Part shown: in pieces, positions 47,750 through 57,963 of the stretch
Position numbering within the stretch: position 1 is the stretch's first letter
Layout of the letters: every line of letters begins with the position of its first letter
Source: Paenibacillus protaetiae
GTDB lineage: Bacteria > Bacillota > Bacilli > Paenibacillales > Paenibacillaceae
Assembly (NCBI RefSeq): GCF_004135365.1
Contig: NZ_CP035492.1
Span: 868,001 to 932,000, forward strand
DNA: 64,000 bases
Reading direction: 5' to 3'
Position numbers and translations under genes: made by a program
The notes under the pieces: model-generated
What the model was told of the DNA's origin: nothing
Seen by the model: the letters and a program-made list of their open reading frames with translations, nothing else
Databases searched by the model: none

Positions 47750-48700
47750 ATGCCTTTTACTTTGTCGCATCCGCTTTATGCCGTACCGCTTCGCAAGCTG
47801 GCTCCTGCTTTAAGCGCAACCGGGCTTGCGCTCGGCAGCATGGCGCCGGATATGGAATATTTTATCGCCATGCAGCCTTACCGCTCGACCGGCCATACGT
47901 TTATCGGATTTTTGGCGATGGGGCTGCCCCTATGCACCGCGTTTGCTTACGCTTTTCACCGCATTATTATGCCATCGCTTCCTGTATTGTTGCCTCCGGC
48001 GTTAGGCATGAACCGTTTCGCCGCACTGCATCAGCGCGCCTGGTCACTCCGCGGCATCTCCCCGTTTATTTTGTTTTATATTTCGCTTTATATCGGTTTT
48101 CTTTCCCATTTATTTGTAGATAACTGGACGCATCGTTTAGGCTATTTTGTGGAAAAATTTCCAGAGCTGTCAAAGCTGCAGCTTGGCCAGCCGATCTATT
48201 TTTGGCTGCAGCAGGGGTTGTCTGTAATCGGTCTCGGTTTGCCTGCGCTTTACTTGGCTTACCGCTGGCTTTCCTGGTACAGCAAGGATAAAGGGGCGGC
48301 TGTTCCGGACAATATTCAGGTGAAAAACAGCCTCATTTATTCAGGAGCGGCGCTTATAACCGCCGGTTTTCTGTTTGCAGCCAAACTCGCAGCCGCAGCC
48401 AATCCGTGGCTGCTGAATCTATGGTTTGTTGCGCCGTTTTCATCGGTTTTGTTTGGCCTGTTTGCTGCCTGCCTGCTCATCTCAGCCCGCAGATCGAACC
48501 AGACTGCCGCAGCTTTGTGCGGGCTTGCCGGGTTTGCCGTCATCTATTTGTTGTTCAAAAAAGGCGGAATCGGGGAGCATCTTTCCGTGCAGCATGCTTG
48601 GTATGTTTATATTTGGCTGTTTTCGTTGCTCGTCTTCACATTGTCCAAAACGATCGGCAAACCGTCGGGCGCACAACTTCCGCTATCGAGCGAATGTTGA
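47750..48700 (+). CDS. DUF4184 family membrane protein
   Basis: A 316-residue polytopic membrane protein (about seven hydrophobic segments). The N terminus MPFTLSHPLYAVPLRKL and GSMAPDMEYF, plus the HLFVDNWTH segment, identify the DUF4184 family, related to YdjM-like membrane metal-dependent hydrolases through the conserved His and Asp residues. The ATG follows GGAAGGAG, 19 bp after the signal peptidase stop. The function is unknown. Confidence 0.85.
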   Translation: MPFTLSHPLYAVPLRKLAPALSATGLALGSMAPDMEYFIAMQPYRSTGHTFIGFLAMGLPLCTAFAYAFHRIIMPSLPVLLPPALGMNRFAALHQRAWSLRGISPFILFYISLYIGFLSHLFVDNWTHRLGYFVEKFPELSKLQLGQPIYFWLQQGLSVIGLGLPALYLAYRWLSWYSKDKGAAVPDNIQVKNSLIYSGAALITAGFLFAAKLAAAANPWLLNLWFVAPFSSVLFGLFAACLLISARRSNQTAAALCGLAGFAVIYLLFKKGGIGEHLSVQHAWYVYIWLFSLLVFTLSKTIGKPSGAQLPLSSEC

Positions 48701-48835
48701 AGCAGCTTTTGAATGGGTTGCCTTAATAATTATACGTTTCGTAATAATTTTGTAATATTTCCTTCCTGAATCGTTTAGAATTGCTGGTTATGATTGACGA
48801 TAGGAAACAGAATAAAGGAAGGCGGCGCGAGCAGT

Positions 48836-50302
48836 GTGACCATTCGACGAAAGCTGTATTTGTCTTATATTGCGATGGTGTTTGTGCCGATGTTTGCAAT
48901 CGTCGTGTTCTCGCTGGCGTTTCTGTATGTCAGCGGCCAGACCGACTTCCGTGCTTACTGGCGGGGGGAGAAAAACTTGCCATACCGGCAGGCGTTTACG
49001 ATCGGGGAGCTGAATGAAGCGCTGCAGCATCGACCCGACACGCTTGAGAAGCCCGATGAGTGGACAGAAATGTTCGCCAAGCTTGGCGAAGTGTCCGCAG
49101 GGGTCATCGTGATGCGCGGAGGACAGGTGATACAGGTTTCGCCTTACTTAAAGCAGCTGGGTCCGCATCATGACTGGGCGCGATTGGCGGAGGAGAGGCC
49201 CGAATACGTCAACCTGAGGCTGTACCGGTTCAAAACCGAGTCGCTTCCGTTCCATTACTCAGACGGCACAGCTGGACAAGCGGTTATTGTATGGAGGTAT
49301 GACAGTGTTCCATTTTTTTGGCACCCAATCTTCGGCATGGCCGTATGTATACTTATTGGGTTAACGATGGCGCTGATGACCTACATGATGTCTAGAAGTA
49401 TTATTCGCCCGATCCAGTCGCTCAACCGGTCTGCACTGCTGATGAAGGAAGGTGATTTGACCCGAAGGATCGATACGAGGGCAAAAGGCGAAATCGGCGA
49501 GCTTGGCAAAACGCTGGAGGAAATGCGTGTCCGATTGAAAGCTTCCATTGACCAGACGCTGCAGTATGAAGAAAACCGTAAAATGCTGTTATCCAATATC
49601 TCGCATGATTTAAAAACGCCGATATCGGCAATTAGAGGTTATGTGGAAGGCATAAGCGACGGTATTGCCAATACGGAGGAAATGCGCGGACGTTACATGG
49701 AGACGATCAAACGGAAGGCCGCCGATATGGACAAGCTGATTGACGAGCTTTTTTTGTATTCCAAGCTTGATCTGCATGCGCTGCCGTTTGATTGGAAGAC
49801 GGTGGATTTGATGCGTTATTTGATCCATTTGGCGGAGGAGTCGCGGTTTGACTTGGAAGCTTCCGGCATTTCGCTTCATGTCGAACAGCTGGCAGACCGG
49901 AAGGAGCCGCTGTATGTAACGGCGGATCCGCAATATTTAAGCCGCGTATTTTCTAACATTTTTGACAACAGCGTCAAGTATATGACCGCCCGCCCGTCTG
50001 CGGAGGCTAATCCGGAGATTCGCGTTAGCGTGTATGACCACGGCACTCAAGCGCTGATCATTATTCAGGATAACGGACCGGGCATCGAAGAGGAAGCTTT
50101 GCCGCATATATTTGACCGCTTTTATCGGGCGGAGAAATCCCGCAATTCCGATCTGGGCGGCAGCGGCCTGGGGCTTGCGATTGTCAAACAAATCGTAGAA
50201 GGGCTTGGCGGTTCGGTATGGGCGGAGAATGGCGTGGATGGAGGCGCCCGCTTTTGCATATCGCTGCCTGCGGCATCTGGGAAAGACGGTGACTCGCATT
50301 GA
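48836..50302 (+). CDS. Sensor histidine kinase
   Basis: A 488-residue two-span sensor kinase. Membrane segments lie at about 9-31 and 166-186, with an extracytoplasmic sensor region between them. A HAMP domain follows (SRSIIRPIQSLNRSAL), then the HisKA box SNISHDLKTPISAI with the phosphorylated His257 and a HATPase domain (DNGPGIEEEAL, GLGLAIVKQI). I take the GTG at 48836; a TTG at 48794 is also in frame. The stop overlaps the response regulator start by 3 bp. The signal is unknown; the adjacent RND pump is a likely target. Confidence 0.88.
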   Translation: MTIRRKLYLSYIAMVFVPMFAIVVFSLAFLYVSGQTDFRAYWRGEKNLPYRQAFTIGELNEALQHRPDTLEKPDEWTEMFAKLGEVSAGVIVMRGGQVIQVSPYLKQLGPHHDWARLAEERPEYVNLRLYRFKTESLPFHYSDGTAGQAVIVWRYDSVPFFWHPIFGMAVCILIGLTMALMTYMMSRSIIRPIQSLNRSALLMKEGDLTRRIDTRAKGEIGELGKTLEEMRVRLKASIDQTLQYEENRKMLLSNISHDLKTPISAIRGYVEGISDGIANTEEMRGRYMETIKRKAADMDKLIDELFLYSKLDLHALPFDWKTVDLMRYLIHLAEESRFDLEASGISLHVEQLADRKEPLYVTADPQYLSRVFSNIFDNSVKYMTARPSAEANPEIRVSVYDHGTQALIIIQDNGPGIEEEALPHIFDRFYRAEKSRNSDLGGSGLGLAIVKQIVEGLGGSVWAENGVDGGARFCISLPAASGKDGDSH

Positions 50303-50988
50303 AGCGCATTTTAATAATCGAAGATGAGAGAGCGATTGCAGAGCTGGAGCGCGATTATTTGGAAAGCTACGGCTTTGAGGTTCATATTGAAACGAGGGGA
50401 GACACGGGACTGCAAGAAGCGCAGGAGCAGCCTTATGATTTAATTATTCTCGACATTATGCTTCCGAACCTGGACGGATTTGACATTTGCCGACAACTCC
50501 GGCAGACGTTAAACATTCCGATCCTGGTAGTGACAGCCAAGCGTGAGGATATAGACAAAATCAGAGGGCTTGGGCTGGGCGCTGACGATTATATTACGAA
50601 GCCGTTCAGCCCAAGCGAGCTTGTAGCCCGCGTCAAAGCGCATCTGTCCCGGTATGAACGGCTGACGGGGCAGCATTCGGTTTCGAACGACATGATTCAA
50701 ATCCGCGGGCTTATGATTGACAAGCCTGCCAGACGGGTGATGATTCACGACAAAGAAACCCAGCTTACGTCAAAAGAATATGAACTGCTGTTACTGCTTG
50801 CCTCGCACCCAAACCGCGTTTTTGAGAAAGAAGAGCTGTTCGAGCGCATTTGGGGGCTTGAATCGCATGGCGATGCGGCAACCGTAACAGTCCATATCCG
50901 GAGGCTCCGCGAAAAAATCGAACACGATCCGTCTAACCCGCAGTATATCGAGACCATTTGGGGCATCGGGTACCGGTTTAAAGTTTGA
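50299..50988 (+). CDS. OmpR-family response regulator
   Basis: A 229-residue regulator with a receiver domain (phospho-acceptor Asp52 in LIILDIMLPNLDGFD, Lys in VTAKRED) and a winged-helix DNA-binding domain (KEYELLLLLASHPNRVFEKEELFERIWG). The start is TTG at 50299, overlapping the kinase stop, so the pair is coupled. The RND pump starts about 30 bp downstream and is probably in the same transcript. Confidence 0.92.
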   Translation: MKRILIIEDERAIAELERDYLESYGFEVHIETRGDTGLQEAQEQPYDLIILDIMLPNLDGFDICRQLRQTLNIPILVVTAKREDIDKIRGLGLGADDYITKPFSPSELVARVKAHLSRYERLTGQHSVSNDMIQIRGLMIDKPARRVMIHDKETQLTSKEYELLLLLASHPNRVFEKEELFERIWGLESHGDAATVTVHIRRLREKIEHDPSNPQYIETIWGIGYRFKV

Positions 50989-51018
50989 TGGAAGAAGATG
51001 GAGAAGGAGAGGAATTGG

Positions 51019-54000
51019 TTGAAAAGTATTATCAAGTTTTCAATTAACAATAAGTTTGCTTTATGGATTATGACTTTAATCGTATTGGTTGCGGGTCTGT
51101 ATTCCGGCACCAGAATGAAAATGGAGACATTGCCGGACATTACGATCCCGATTGTCAGTGTTTCGACCGTCTACACAGGAGCATCGCCGGAGCAAGTGGC
51201 GGATGAGCTGACGAAACCGATCGAGCAGCGCACGCGTAATTTGACGGGGGTCAAATCCGTCAGCTCGACGTCGTATGAGAATGCATCTTCTGTAATTATT
51301 GAATACGATTTTGGCGTTGACATGGAGAAAGCGCAGGATGAAGTCAAAGCGGCTTTAAGCGATATGACGCTGCCGGAAGGCGTAAAAACGCCGGATGTGT
51401 CCCGCATCAGCCTGAACGCTTTCCCTGTTATTTCGCTGAGTGTTTCAAGCAGCAATGACAGCTTGAGCGAACTGACGCAAAAGGTCGAGCAGGATCTTGT
51501 GCCTCAGCTTCAAGGCCTCGACGGCGTATCCGGCGTTCAAGTGTCCGGCCAGAATGTCGTTGAAGGCGAGCTTGCATTTAAAGCGGACAAGCTGGCGCAA
51601 TACGGCTTGACTGAAGATACGGTTAAACAAATTATTCAAGGCTCGGCGATGAAAGCGCCGCTGGGCATCTTTGAATTTAACGACTCGGAAAAGTCAATTC
51701 TAGTCGACGGCAACATTATGTCGGAAGATGATTTGAAAAACTTGAAAATTCCTTATACGCCTGCCGGCGGATTGCAAGGCGGAGCTCTTTCGACCGTTTC
51801 GTTAAGCGAGCTGGCTGATATTTCGATCGTAGGGAAAGCGGAGTCCGTATCCCGCACCAATGGCAAGGAATCGATCGGCATTTCCGTTGTGAAAGCCGCT
51901 GATGCCAACACCGTTGACGTTGTAAACAAAGTGAAAGATGAAGTTAAGCAGCTGCAGAAGGACCATGCTGGCCTTGAAATTGTAACGACGCTCGACCAAG
52001 GCCAGCCGATTGAGGATTCCGTTCATACGATGATCAGCAAAGCGTTGTTTGGCGGATTGATTGCGGTATTGATCATTCTTATCTTCCTTCGCAACATCCG
52101 TTCGACGATTATTGCAGTCGTATCGATTCCGTTATCCATTCTGATTGCGCTTCTGCTGCTGAATCAGATGGACATTACGCTGAACGTTATGACGCTTGGC
52201 GCGATGACGGTAGCGATCGGGCGTGTTATCGACGACTCGATTGTTGTCGTCGAGAATATATACCGGCGCATGGGCCTCGCCGGCGAACAGTTGAAAGGCA
52301 AAGCTTTGATTGTCGATGCAACACGCGAAATGTTTATTCCGATCATGTCTTCGACAATCGTAACGATTGCGGTCTTTTTGCCGATGGGGCTTGTATCCGG
52401 CATGATTGGCGAAATTTTCAAACCGTTTGCTTATACGATGGTGTTCGCACTGCTTGCCTCGCTGCTTGTTGCGATCACGGTCGTCCCGATGATGGCGCAT
52501 CTCTTGTTCCGCAATGGCATTAAAGGCGGCAAGCCGCATGTAGAGAAACCGGGCCGGGTCGCCGAATGGTATAAAGGCGTCTTGCGCTGGGCGCTGAATC
52601 ACAAAGCCGTCACGTTTGGACTGGCTGTGCTTCTGCTGATCGGCAGCTTGTTCCTGGTTCCGGTGATCGGGGTAAGCTTCCTGCCGTCGGATGAGCAGAA
52701 ATCAATGATCGTCACCTATAATCCGGCGCCGGGCGAAACGCTTGAGCAAGTGCAGGATATGGCGCTTAAAGCGGAAGACGAGCTGCTGAAACGGAAAGGC
52801 ATCGATATCGTTCAATATTCGGTAGGCGGCGGCAATCCGATGAATCCTGCAGCTACGAAGCAAGCCTTGTTTAATTTAAATTATGATAAAGATACAAAAA
52901 ACTTCGAGCAGGAAAAAGATGACGTCATTACGTTATTGCAAAGCCTGGGCGGAAAAGGGGAATTCAAGCAACAGGACTTTGGCGGCGGCGGTTTAGGCGG
53001 CTCGAAGATTACGATGGAAGTATACGGCCCGGATATGGAAGCCATCCAGCCGGTCGTTACCGATTTGACAGCCAAGCTGAATGCCAACAAAGATCTGAAA
53101 AGCGTAGATACCAGCTTGTCGAAAGCATACGATCAATACCGCATTGTAGCGAACCAGCAGAAGCTGAGCGAATATGGGCTTACAGCAGGCCAAGTCGCCA
53201 TGGCATTAAGCCCGGTGCAGTCCAGCCCTGTGCTGACTTCCATCGAGAAGGACGGCCAGAAAGTGGATATCCGCGTCAAAGTGGAGCCTAAATCATACAA
53301 TTCGAAGGCAGATTTGGAAAATGTCACATTGACATCGCCGCTTGGCAAGCAAGTAGCGCTTAAAGATGTGGTTACGATCGAGGAAGGAACTACGCCGGAT
53401 ACGATTACCCGCTTAAACGACCGCACCTACGCGGAAGTGTCCGCTGAAGTCGTATCGGCGAAGGTAGGGGATGTTTCAAGCGATCTGCAGAAGCAAATCG
53501 ACGGGATGAAGCTGCCGGACGGCGTCAGCATCGAGCTTGGCGGTGTTACGCAAGATATTAACGATTCGTTTACGCAGCTTGGTTTGGCTATGCTTGCAGC
53601 AATCGCCATTGTATACCTGGTGCTTGTTATTACATTTGGCGGCGCGCTTACACCGCTTGTCATCTTGTTCTCGCTGCCGTTTACGGTCATTGGCGCTTTG
53701 CTGGGCTTGCTTATTGCCGGCGAAACGCTTAGCGTAACGGCAATGATAGGCGCGCTTATGCTGATCGGTATCGTAGTTACCAACGCTATCGTGCTGATCG
53801 ACCGCGTCATTCATAAACAGCGTGAAGGCTTGTCCGTACGCGAAGCGCTGCTTGAAGCAGCCGGCACACGCCTCAGACCGATCCTGATGACGGCTATCGC
53901 TACCGTCGGCGCGATGCTTCCGCTTGCGCTTGGTTTTGAATCAGGAGGCCTGATCTCCAAAGGGATGGCCATCACCGTTATCGGGGGTTTGATCAGCTCG

Positions 54001-54081
54001 ACGCTGCTGACGCTTCTCATTGTACCAATCGTATATGAGGTGCTGAACCGCAAGAAAAAAGCCCGTACGGCCGAACAATAA
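51019..54081 (+). CDS. RND family efflux transporter (SwrC/AcrB-like)
   Basis: A 1020-residue resistance-nodulation-division pump with the usual 12 membrane segments and two large external loops. Visible motifs include GASPEQVADELTKPIEQ after the first span, the central VIDDSIVVVENIYRR with the proton-relay Asp residues, and the second-half GIVVTNAIVLIDRV. It resembles B. subtilis SwrC (YerP), linked to surfactin export. I prefer the TTG at 51019, which lies after AAGGAGAGG and matches the SwrC N terminus; an in-frame ATG occurs at 50998. No adaptor or outer channel is encoded, as expected in Gram-positives. Confidence 0.93.
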   Translation: MKSIIKFSINNKFALWIMTLIVLVAGLYSGTRMKMETLPDITIPIVSVSTVYTGASPEQVADELTKPIEQRTRNLTGVKSVSSTSYENASSVIIEYDFGVDMEKAQDEVKAALSDMTLPEGVKTPDVSRISLNAFPVISLSVSSSNDSLSELTQKVEQDLVPQLQGLDGVSGVQVSGQNVVEGELAFKADKLAQYGLTEDTVKQIIQGSAMKAPLGIFEFNDSEKSILVDGNIMSEDDLKNLKIPYTPAGGLQGGALSTVSLSELADISIVGKAESVSRTNGKESIGISVVKAADANTVDVVNKVKDEVKQLQKDHAGLEIVTTLDQGQPIEDSVHTMISKALFGGLIAVLIILIFLRNIRSTIIAVVSIPLSILIALLLLNQMDITLNVMTLGAMTVAIGRVIDDSIVVVENIYRRMGLAGEQLKGKALIVDATREMFIPIMSSTIVTIAVFLPMGLVSGMIGEIFKPFAYTMVFALLASLLVAITVVPMMAHLLFRNGIKGGKPHVEKPGRVAEWYKGVLRWALNHKAVTFGLAVLLLIGSLFLVPVIGVSFLPSDEQKSMIVTYNPAPGETLEQVQDMALKAEDELLKRKGIDIVQYSVGGGNPMNPAATKQALFNLNYDKDTKNFEQEKDDVITLLQSLGGKGEFKQQDFGGGGLGGSKITMEVYGPDMEAIQPVVTDLTAKLNANKDLKSVDTSLSKAYDQYRIVANQQKLSEYGLTAGQVAMALSPVQSSPVLTSIEKDGQKVDIRVKVEPKSYNSKADLENVTLTSPLGKQVALKDVVTIEEGTTPDTITRLNDRTYAEVSAEVVSAKVGDVSSDLQKQIDGMKLPDGVSIELGGVTQDINDSFTQLGLAMLAAIAIVYLVLVITFGGALTPLVILFSLPFTVIGALLGLLIAGETLSVTAMIGALMLIGIVVTNAIVLIDRVIHKQREGLSVREALLEAAGTRLRPILMTAIATVGAMLPLALGFESGGLISKGMAITVIGGLISSTLLTLLIVPIVYEVLNRKKKARTAEQ

Positions 54082-54100
54082 GAAACGTCTTTATTCAAGC

Positions 54101-54129
54101 GGGACTGTTTTATATAATGGAACAGTCCC
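54101..54129 (+). repeat. Inverted repeat with TATAAT in the loop
   Basis: GGGACTGTT (54101-54109) pairs with AACAGTCCC (54121-54129). No T tract follows on the plus strand, so it is a poor terminator. The loop contains TATAAT at 54113-54118, which could be the -10 for the ybjQ gene, with a weak TTTATT at 54090-54095 as -35. Confidence 0.5.
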
Positions 54130-54170
54130 TTGTAAAAAAAAGGTTATTCCAATATGAGGAGGAATGAAAC

Positions 54171-54485
54171 ATGCTTATTACAACAACTCCAACCGTTGAA
54201 GGCCGTCCGATCCGTGAATATTCCGGTGTCGTGACAGGCGAAGCCATTATGGGCGCCAACGTCGTTCGCGACTTCTTCGCTTCGATTACCGACATCGTCG
54301 GCGGGCGCTCCGGCTCCTATGAAAGCAAGCTGAAAGAAGCGCGGGACATTGCCATTGAAGAGATGAAAAACCAGGCTGCGCGACTGGGCGCTAATGCCAT
54401 TGTCGCCATCGACATCGACTATGAAGTGGTGCGGGACGGCATGCTTATGGTTGCGGTCAGCGGAACTGCCGTTGTGTTGTCATAA
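54171..54485 (+). CDS. YbjQ/UPF0145 family protein
   Basis: A 104-residue protein of the YbjQ (UPF0145) family, which forms a pentamer in solved relatives. Diagnostic segments are [32 protein letters not shown] and [20 protein letters not shown] precedes the ATG. Its function is unknown; heavy-metal-binding domain annotations for this family are not supported by Cys or His residues here. Confidence 0.9.
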   Translation: MLITTTPTVEGRPIREYSGVVTGEAIMGANVVRDFFASITDIVGGRSGSYESKLKEARDIAIEEMKNQAARLGANAIVAIDIDYEVVRDGMLMVAVSGTAVVLS

Positions 54486-54568
54486 GCTTGCTTTCTCCGT
54501 CTGGACAGCTTCTCTCCCAAAAGCTACAATTTGATAGAACCGTTATTGAAATAAAGGAGCTGACCAGC

Positions 54569-54880
54569 ATGTACCCGGAAATAACAACAGAAGAATTGCA
54601 AGAACGGCTTGAAAACGGCGAAAAGCTCAATTTGGTTGACGTTCGCGAGCAGGATGAATGGGAGGCCGGCCATATTGGCGAAGCCCGCCTTATTCCGCTC
54701 TCTGAAATTCAAGAGCGCGCAGACGAATTCAGCCGTGACGGCGAACAAGTGTATATTATTTGCCGCAGCGGCGGCAGAAGCGGCAAAGCATGCGAGTTTT
54801 TGCAAGCTGGCGGCCTGTCCGTTGTTAATGTAAAAGGCGGCATGCTTGCATGGCAGGGAGACGTCGTGCAAGGCGCTTAA
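54569..54880 (+). CDS. Rhodanese-like sulfurtransferase
   Basis: A 103-residue single-domain rhodanese. The active-site loop is ICRSGGRSGKA with Cys65, and LVDVREQDEWEAGHI gives the CH2A motif. The ATG at 54569 follows AAAGGAG; the open frame begins at 54488 without a site. It probably moves sulfane sulfur; the acceptor is unknown. A strong terminator follows. Confidence 0.92.
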   Translation: MYPEITTEELQERLENGEKLNLVDVREQDEWEAGHIGEARLIPLSEIQERADEFSRDGEQVYIICRSGGRSGKACEFLQAGGLSVVNVKGGMLAWQGDVVQGA

Positions 54881-54902
54881 GCGATACCAAGTTTACGATT
54901 CA

Positions 54903-54945
54903 AAAGACGCTGGACCGGACATACCGGTCCCGGCGTCTTTTTTTT
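54903..54945 (+). terminator. Terminator after the rhodanese gene
   Basis: AAAGACGC (54903-54910) pairs with GCGTCTTT (54933-54940), extended by an inner CCGG/CCGG stem, with a T8 tract. Confidence 0.88.
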
Positions 54946-55002
54946 CGTTGAAGCGGCATTCATGAAACCGAGCAAAAAAAGCATATAGATTACAGCGGGG
55001 AC

Positions 55003-57279
55003 ATGTACGGCTATCCTTGGCGCTACGAATGGAAAGCAGGTGAGGGCTTGAACCAGGCGGAAACATCATCCGATTTTATTGTGCAGGGCATGAGCTGTAC
55101 GGCATGTGCGGCCAGAATTGAAAAAGCGGTCGGCAAAATGGGCGGCGTCCGTTCCGTTGCCGTCAGCTTCCCGTCCCGCACAGCATGGGTGCAATATGAT
55201 CCTGCCGCAGTTCATCCGGGTCAAATTGCAAAACGGATTGAGCAGCTGGGTTTTACAACGGCGGCGCCCGAACGGGCAAAAGAAAGCATGGAGCAGGAAA
55301 AAAGAACGCTGCTGCTGCGGCTGATCGTATCAGCACTGTTGACGCTGCCGCTGCTGGCGACGATGCTGCAGCACTGGTCATGGCCCGGAAGCATCAGCCT
55401 CCCGCCGCTGCTGGCTAATCCGTGGCTGCAGCTGCTGCTGGCTACCGTTATCCAATTCGGCATCGGACTGCCGTTTTATTTTGGAGCCTATCACGCGCTG
55501 CGGCAGCGGACCGCCAATATGGATGTGCTTGTTGCGATCGGCACATCGGCCGCTTATTTGTACAGCCATTATGTTGTATTCCAGACTGTTGGTTCCGGCA
55601 CCGCTGCCGCGCAGCATACGCTGCCGCTTTATTTTGAGACGTCAGCCGTTGTCATTACCGCTGTTTTGCTTGGCAAATACATCGAAGCGGCTGCCTCCGA
55701 AAAAACACAGCAGGAAGCAACCGGCTTCAGCAAACTCCATGCACGAGAAGTAGAAATTGAAAGAGCGGGCACTATGCGTACCATGCGCATTGATGAAGTC
55801 CGTGCAGGCGATTATGCGTTTGTGCGGCCGGGAGAAACAATACCTGTGGACGGCATTATTGTTGTCGGACAGTCGGATGTCGACGAGTCGCTGCTGACCG
55901 GCGAAAGTTTGCCGCAGGCGAAACGGCCGGGCGATAGGGTGTTCGCCGGCACATTAAACGGCGGCGGGCGCTTGCGCGTCCGGACGGAAGCAGCCAGCCA
56001 GCATACGATGCTGCACCGGATCAGCGAGCTGGTGAAGCAGGCGCAGCGGTCGAAGTCGGCCATTCAGCGCCAGGTGGATGTAGCTGCAGGTTTTTTTGTG
56101 CCGATTATGCTGTTTTTTTCCGCTATTACATTTGCGTTATGGATGTTTATTGTAGAACCGGGCAACTGGCAGCGGGCGTTCAGCTGTGCGATTGCCGTTA
56201 TGCTCGCTGCATGTCCATGCGCGCTTGGGCTCGCAACGCCTATTTCGCTTGTGATCGCATCCGGCGTATTGTCACGCAAAGGCATCGTCGTGAAGGAAGC
56301 GGGAGCGCTGGAGCGGTTATCGCGGCTTCATACGCTTGTGCTGGATAAGACCGGGACGCTAACGGAAGGCAAACCTCGCGTTACTGCTATTTATGCCGAG
56401 CGCGGCGGCAAAACCGCTGTGCTGCGGGTGGCGGCGGCAGCGGAAGCCGGTTCTGCCCATCCGCTGGCCAAAGCCATTCGCGATGAGGCGGCGGCAGCGG
56501 GGCTTGTTGCTCATGCTGCGGATAAAACGGTGTTTACGCCCGGCAAAGGGATTGAGGCGTCATTCGAAGGCAAACCGATTGGCGTTGGCAATGTAAAGCT
56601 CGCTGCGGAGAAAGAATGGCGGATTACGCCGCCGGCGCTTGCTTTTGCAAGGAAACGGGAAGAGGAAGGGGAGACTGTGATCTACGTGATGGAAGCGTCC
56701 GGCTGCATAGGCGTGATCGCAGTAGCGGACCCGGTGAAACCGTATGCCCGGGATACCGTCCTCAAGCTGAAGGAGATGGGGGTGGAGGTATGGCTTGCGA
56801 CAGGCGATCACGCTGCCCCGGCTGCGGCTGCGGCAGAAGCGGCGGGCATTGACGGCGTGTATTCCGGCATGCTGCCCGAAGGGAAGCTGGAACTCGTCCG
56901 CCGCCTGCAGCATGAAGGCAAACGGGTAGGCATGGCCGGAGACGGCTGGAATGACGCGCCGGCTTTGGCGGCAGCGGATGTAGGCATTGCCATGGGAGAC
57001 GGGACTGATGCCGCGCTGACGGCCGGCCATATGACGCTGCTGCAGCCCCGGCTGCGGGCCATTCCGGAAGCGCTCCGCATCAGCCGATTAACGATTCGCA
57101 ACGTGCGGCAAAATTTGACGTTTGCATTTTTTTATAATGCGATTATTATTCCGTTTGCGGCCTGCGGCTTGCTTCAGCCTTGGATGGCCGGCACAGCAAT
57201 GGCGTTAAGCTCCGTCTCCGTAGCTTTAAACGCGCTGCGGCTTAAAACCGGCCTGCTGAAAGACAGCGGGGCGCTCTAA
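55003..57279 (+). CDS. Copper-type P1B ATPase (CopA/FixI-like)
   Basis: A 758-residue heavy-metal ATPase. It has one N-terminal HMA domain with [10 protein letters not shown] (about 29-38), the membrane metal site C404-P405-C406, the phosphorylated Asp448 in DKTGTLTEG, and the hinge motif read as [10 protein letters not shown] (usually GDGINDAPAL). Copper(I) is the likely substrate. The start is uncertain: ATG at 55003 has little upstream, whereas a TTG at 55048 has CAGGTGAGGG before it. The next gene overlaps by 1 bp, and the context suggests copper delivery to an oxidase (FixI/CcoI role). Confidence 0.88.
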   Translation: MYGYPWRYEWKAGEGLNQAETSSDFIVQGMSCTACAARIEKAVGKMGGVRSVAVSFPSRTAWVQYDPAAVHPGQIAKRIEQLGFTTAAPERAKESMEQEKRTLLLRLIVSALLTLPLLATMLQHWSWPGSISLPPLLANPWLQLLLATVIQFGIGLPFYFGAYHALRQRTANMDVLVAIGTSAAYLYSHYVVFQTVGSGTAAAQHTLPLYFETSAVVITAVLLGKYIEAAASEKTQQEATGFSKLHAREVEIERAGTMRTMRIDEVRAGDYAFVRPGETIPVDGIIVVGQSDVDESLLTGESLPQAKRPGDRVFAGTLNGGGRLRVRTEAASQHTMLHRISELVKQAQRSKSAIQRQVDVAAGFFVPIMLFFSAITFALWMFIVEPGNWQRAFSCAIAVMLAACPCALGLATPISLVIASGVLSRKGIVVKEAGALERLSRLHTLVLDKTGTLTEGKPRVTAIYAERGGKTAVLRVAAAAEAGSAHPLAKAIRDEAAAAGLVAHAADKTVFTPGKGIEASFEGKPIGVGNVKLAAEKEWRITPPALAFARKREEEGETVIYVMEASGCIGVIAVADPVKPYARDTVLKLKEMGVEVWLATGDHAAPAAAAAEAAGIDGVYSGMLPEGKLELVRRLQHEGKRVGMAGDGWNDAPALAAADVGIAMGDGTDAALTAGHMTLLQPRLRAIPEALRISRLTIRNVRQNLTFAFFYNAIIIPFAACGLLQPWMAGTAMALSSVSVALNALRLKTGLLKDSGAL

Positions 57280-57956
57280 TGCTGCAGCAATGGGCGTTAG
57301 TTGTCGTGACGGGACTGCTCAGTGCGCCGCATTGCATTGGCATGTGCGGGGGGATTGTTACATCGGTGAATTTAAACGCCAGCCTTCCGGCCAGGCGGAC
57401 AACACTGCTGTACAACAGCGGGCGAATTTTCTCGTATACGCTTCTTGGCACCTTGATGGGAACGATTGGATCGTTTGTAGATGTAGCGGGAAAGCTGGCC
57501 GGCGTGCAGGGGCTGGCTTCCATTATCGGCGGCGTTTTTTTGCTGTTGTGGATATGGCGCAAAATCCAGCTGCCGTTTATGACCCGCATTTCCGGCAGGC
57601 TGCACAGCCGCCTTGCGGCTTCAGGCGGGTTAAGCGCCCGCAAAGAGTCGCTTCATATTCTGGCGACTGGCGTGGCGTTTGGGTTTCTGCCATGCGGGCT
57701 GACATACGCGATGCAGATGAATGCAGCTGCCACAGGCACAGCGCTGGGCGGGGCGGCCACGATGGCCTTGTTTGGCCTGGCGACGTTTCCCGCACTTGCG
57801 CTTGCGGGATGGATGGCGGTTGCGGCCAATCGCCGCTGGAGACGAGTGATGCGAAAAGCGGGGACGGCAGCTGCAATTATTGTCGGCTTAATATCCATAT
57901 TAAGAGGCCTGGAAGCGAATGGAGTCATCCCTTCCATCACGCCGTGGTTATGGTGA
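57279..57956 (+). CDS. TauE/SafE- or UreH-like membrane protein of a copper/cbb3 assembly cluster
   Basis: A 225-residue membrane protein with about six spans. It carries SAPHCIGMCGG near residues 15-25, a Cys-containing motif of the UreH-like/TauE-SafE proteins that sit beside FixI-type ATPases, and LPCGLTYAMQM later. The ATG overlaps the ATPase stop (TAATG), so the two are co-expressed. A role in metal handling for cytochrome oxidase assembly is inferred from this pairing and from the FixH-like gene that converges on it. Confidence 0.82.
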   Translation: MLQQWALVVVTGLLSAPHCIGMCGGIVTSVNLNASLPARRTTLLYNSGRIFSYTLLGTLMGTIGSFVDVAGKLAGVQGLASIIGGVFLLLWIWRKIQLPFMTRISGRLHSRLAASGGLSARKESLHILATGVAFGFLPCGLTYAMQMNAAATGTALGGAATMALFGLATFPALALAGWMAVAANRRWRRVMRKAGTAAAIIVGLISILRGLEANGVIPSITPWLW

Positions 57957-57963
57957 AGACGGG

